This document shows, piece by piece, positions 16,464 through 16,658 of a stretch of DNA of 16,658 bases; position 1 is the stretch's first letter, and each line of letters begins with the position of its first letter. The stretch lies in contig JALRCB010000014.1 of the NCBI GenBank assembly GCA_023257525.1, positions 1 through 16,658 on the forward strand, in the 5' to 3' direction. The notes below the pieces were generated by a model, which was not told the origin of the DNA, ran no database searches, and saw only the letters and a program-made list of their open reading frames with translations. The DNA is from Candidatus Nanopelagicales bacterium. GTDB taxonomy: Bacteria > Actinomycetota > Actinomycetes > S36-B12 > UBA5976. The position numbers and the translations under genes were made by a program.

Positions 16464-16658
16464 AGTTAACTTTGCGAAACCTAATCTCACTTGAGCTATT
16501 GAGCGCAGTAATTGTTTTGGTTGCGCTGAGTCGGCCGTGGGTTGTTGGTACATATGAAGAAACTGGATTTCCCACCGTTAATTTGAGCCTTACTGCCAAT
16601 GAGTTGAATTCCACGCTAAATGGTTTGGCGATTGCAGCCGCAGCCTCTGCGCTTGGCG
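16460..16658 (+). CDS. Trp-operon-associated membrane protein, partial
   Basis: The ATG at 16460 overlaps the trpE stop (ATGA), and the frame stays open to the window end, giving 66 residues. The N-terminus has a membrane helix at about residues 8-27 (LISLELLSAVIVLVALSRPW), then an outside loop, and the start of a second hydrophobic stretch (LNGLAIAAAASALG). The helix ending in SRPW directly after trpE matches the actinobacterial family of Trp biosynthesis associated membrane proteins, usually about 200 residues with four helices and unknown function. The family call rests on this short piece and its position. Confidence 0.7.
   Translation, partial: MKLTLRNLISLELLSAVIVLVALSRPWVVGTYEETGFPTVNLSLTANELNSTLNGLAIAAAASALG

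Overview
The window looks like ordinary core chromosome from a low-GC actinobacterium. Base composition appears to be in the mid-40s percent GC by eye; I did not calculate it. The evidence for Actinobacteria is the gene order (ileS, a lysine-tailed DksA/TraR protein, lspA, rluD, dnaE), a PriA-type HisA, the his operon running into trpE and an actinobacterial Trp-operon membrane protein, a translational T-box on ileS, and TAnnnT -10 boxes placed for leaderless mRNAs. Low GC with actinobacterial content would fit freshwater Nanopelagicales (acI) or relatives, but that placement is inference. I saw no mobile element, CRISPR array, tRNA, rRNA or phage gene.

Left part (1-2875). ileS lies on the minus strand and encodes an IleRS2-type isoleucyl-tRNA synthetase. 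Its class I signature reads GTHH instead of HxGH. Its reading frame stops at base 19, about 250-280 residues short of the family length. Its leader is a T-box riboswitch in which an 11-of-12 bp helix can sequester the Shine-Dalgarno site and competes with the T-box/tRNA-binding helix. The rest of the divergent spacer holds only weak promoter candidates and one small hairpin.

Middle (2876-9293). On the plus strand lie a DksA/TraR zinc-finger protein with a histone-H1-like Lys/Ala/Pro tail, lspA (probable GTG start at 3723), rluD (4-nt overlap with lspA) and dnaE. DnaE has all nine PHP metal ligands, so it probably proofreads. A YbaK-type Cys-tRNA(Pro) deacylase converges on dnaE with overlapping stop codons.

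Right part (9294-16658). A biosynthetic operon hisD-hisC-hisB-hisH-priA-hisF leads into hisI-trpE and the start of a Trp-operon membrane protein, which is cut by the window end. Spacing is tight and several junctions are ATGA overlaps. hisD and ybaK diverge from a 43-base spacer and both look leaderless. hisI seems to have its own promoter, set in a cluster of inverted AGGCA/TGCCT repeats. PriA should serve both histidine and tryptophan synthesis, which fits the joining of the two pathways here. hisG, hisE and the other trp genes are not in the window.

I found no wholly new system. The most informative items are the GTHH IleRS, its translational T-box, the lysine-tailed DksA, the shared leaderless ybaK/hisD spacer and the repeat-flanked hisI promoter.
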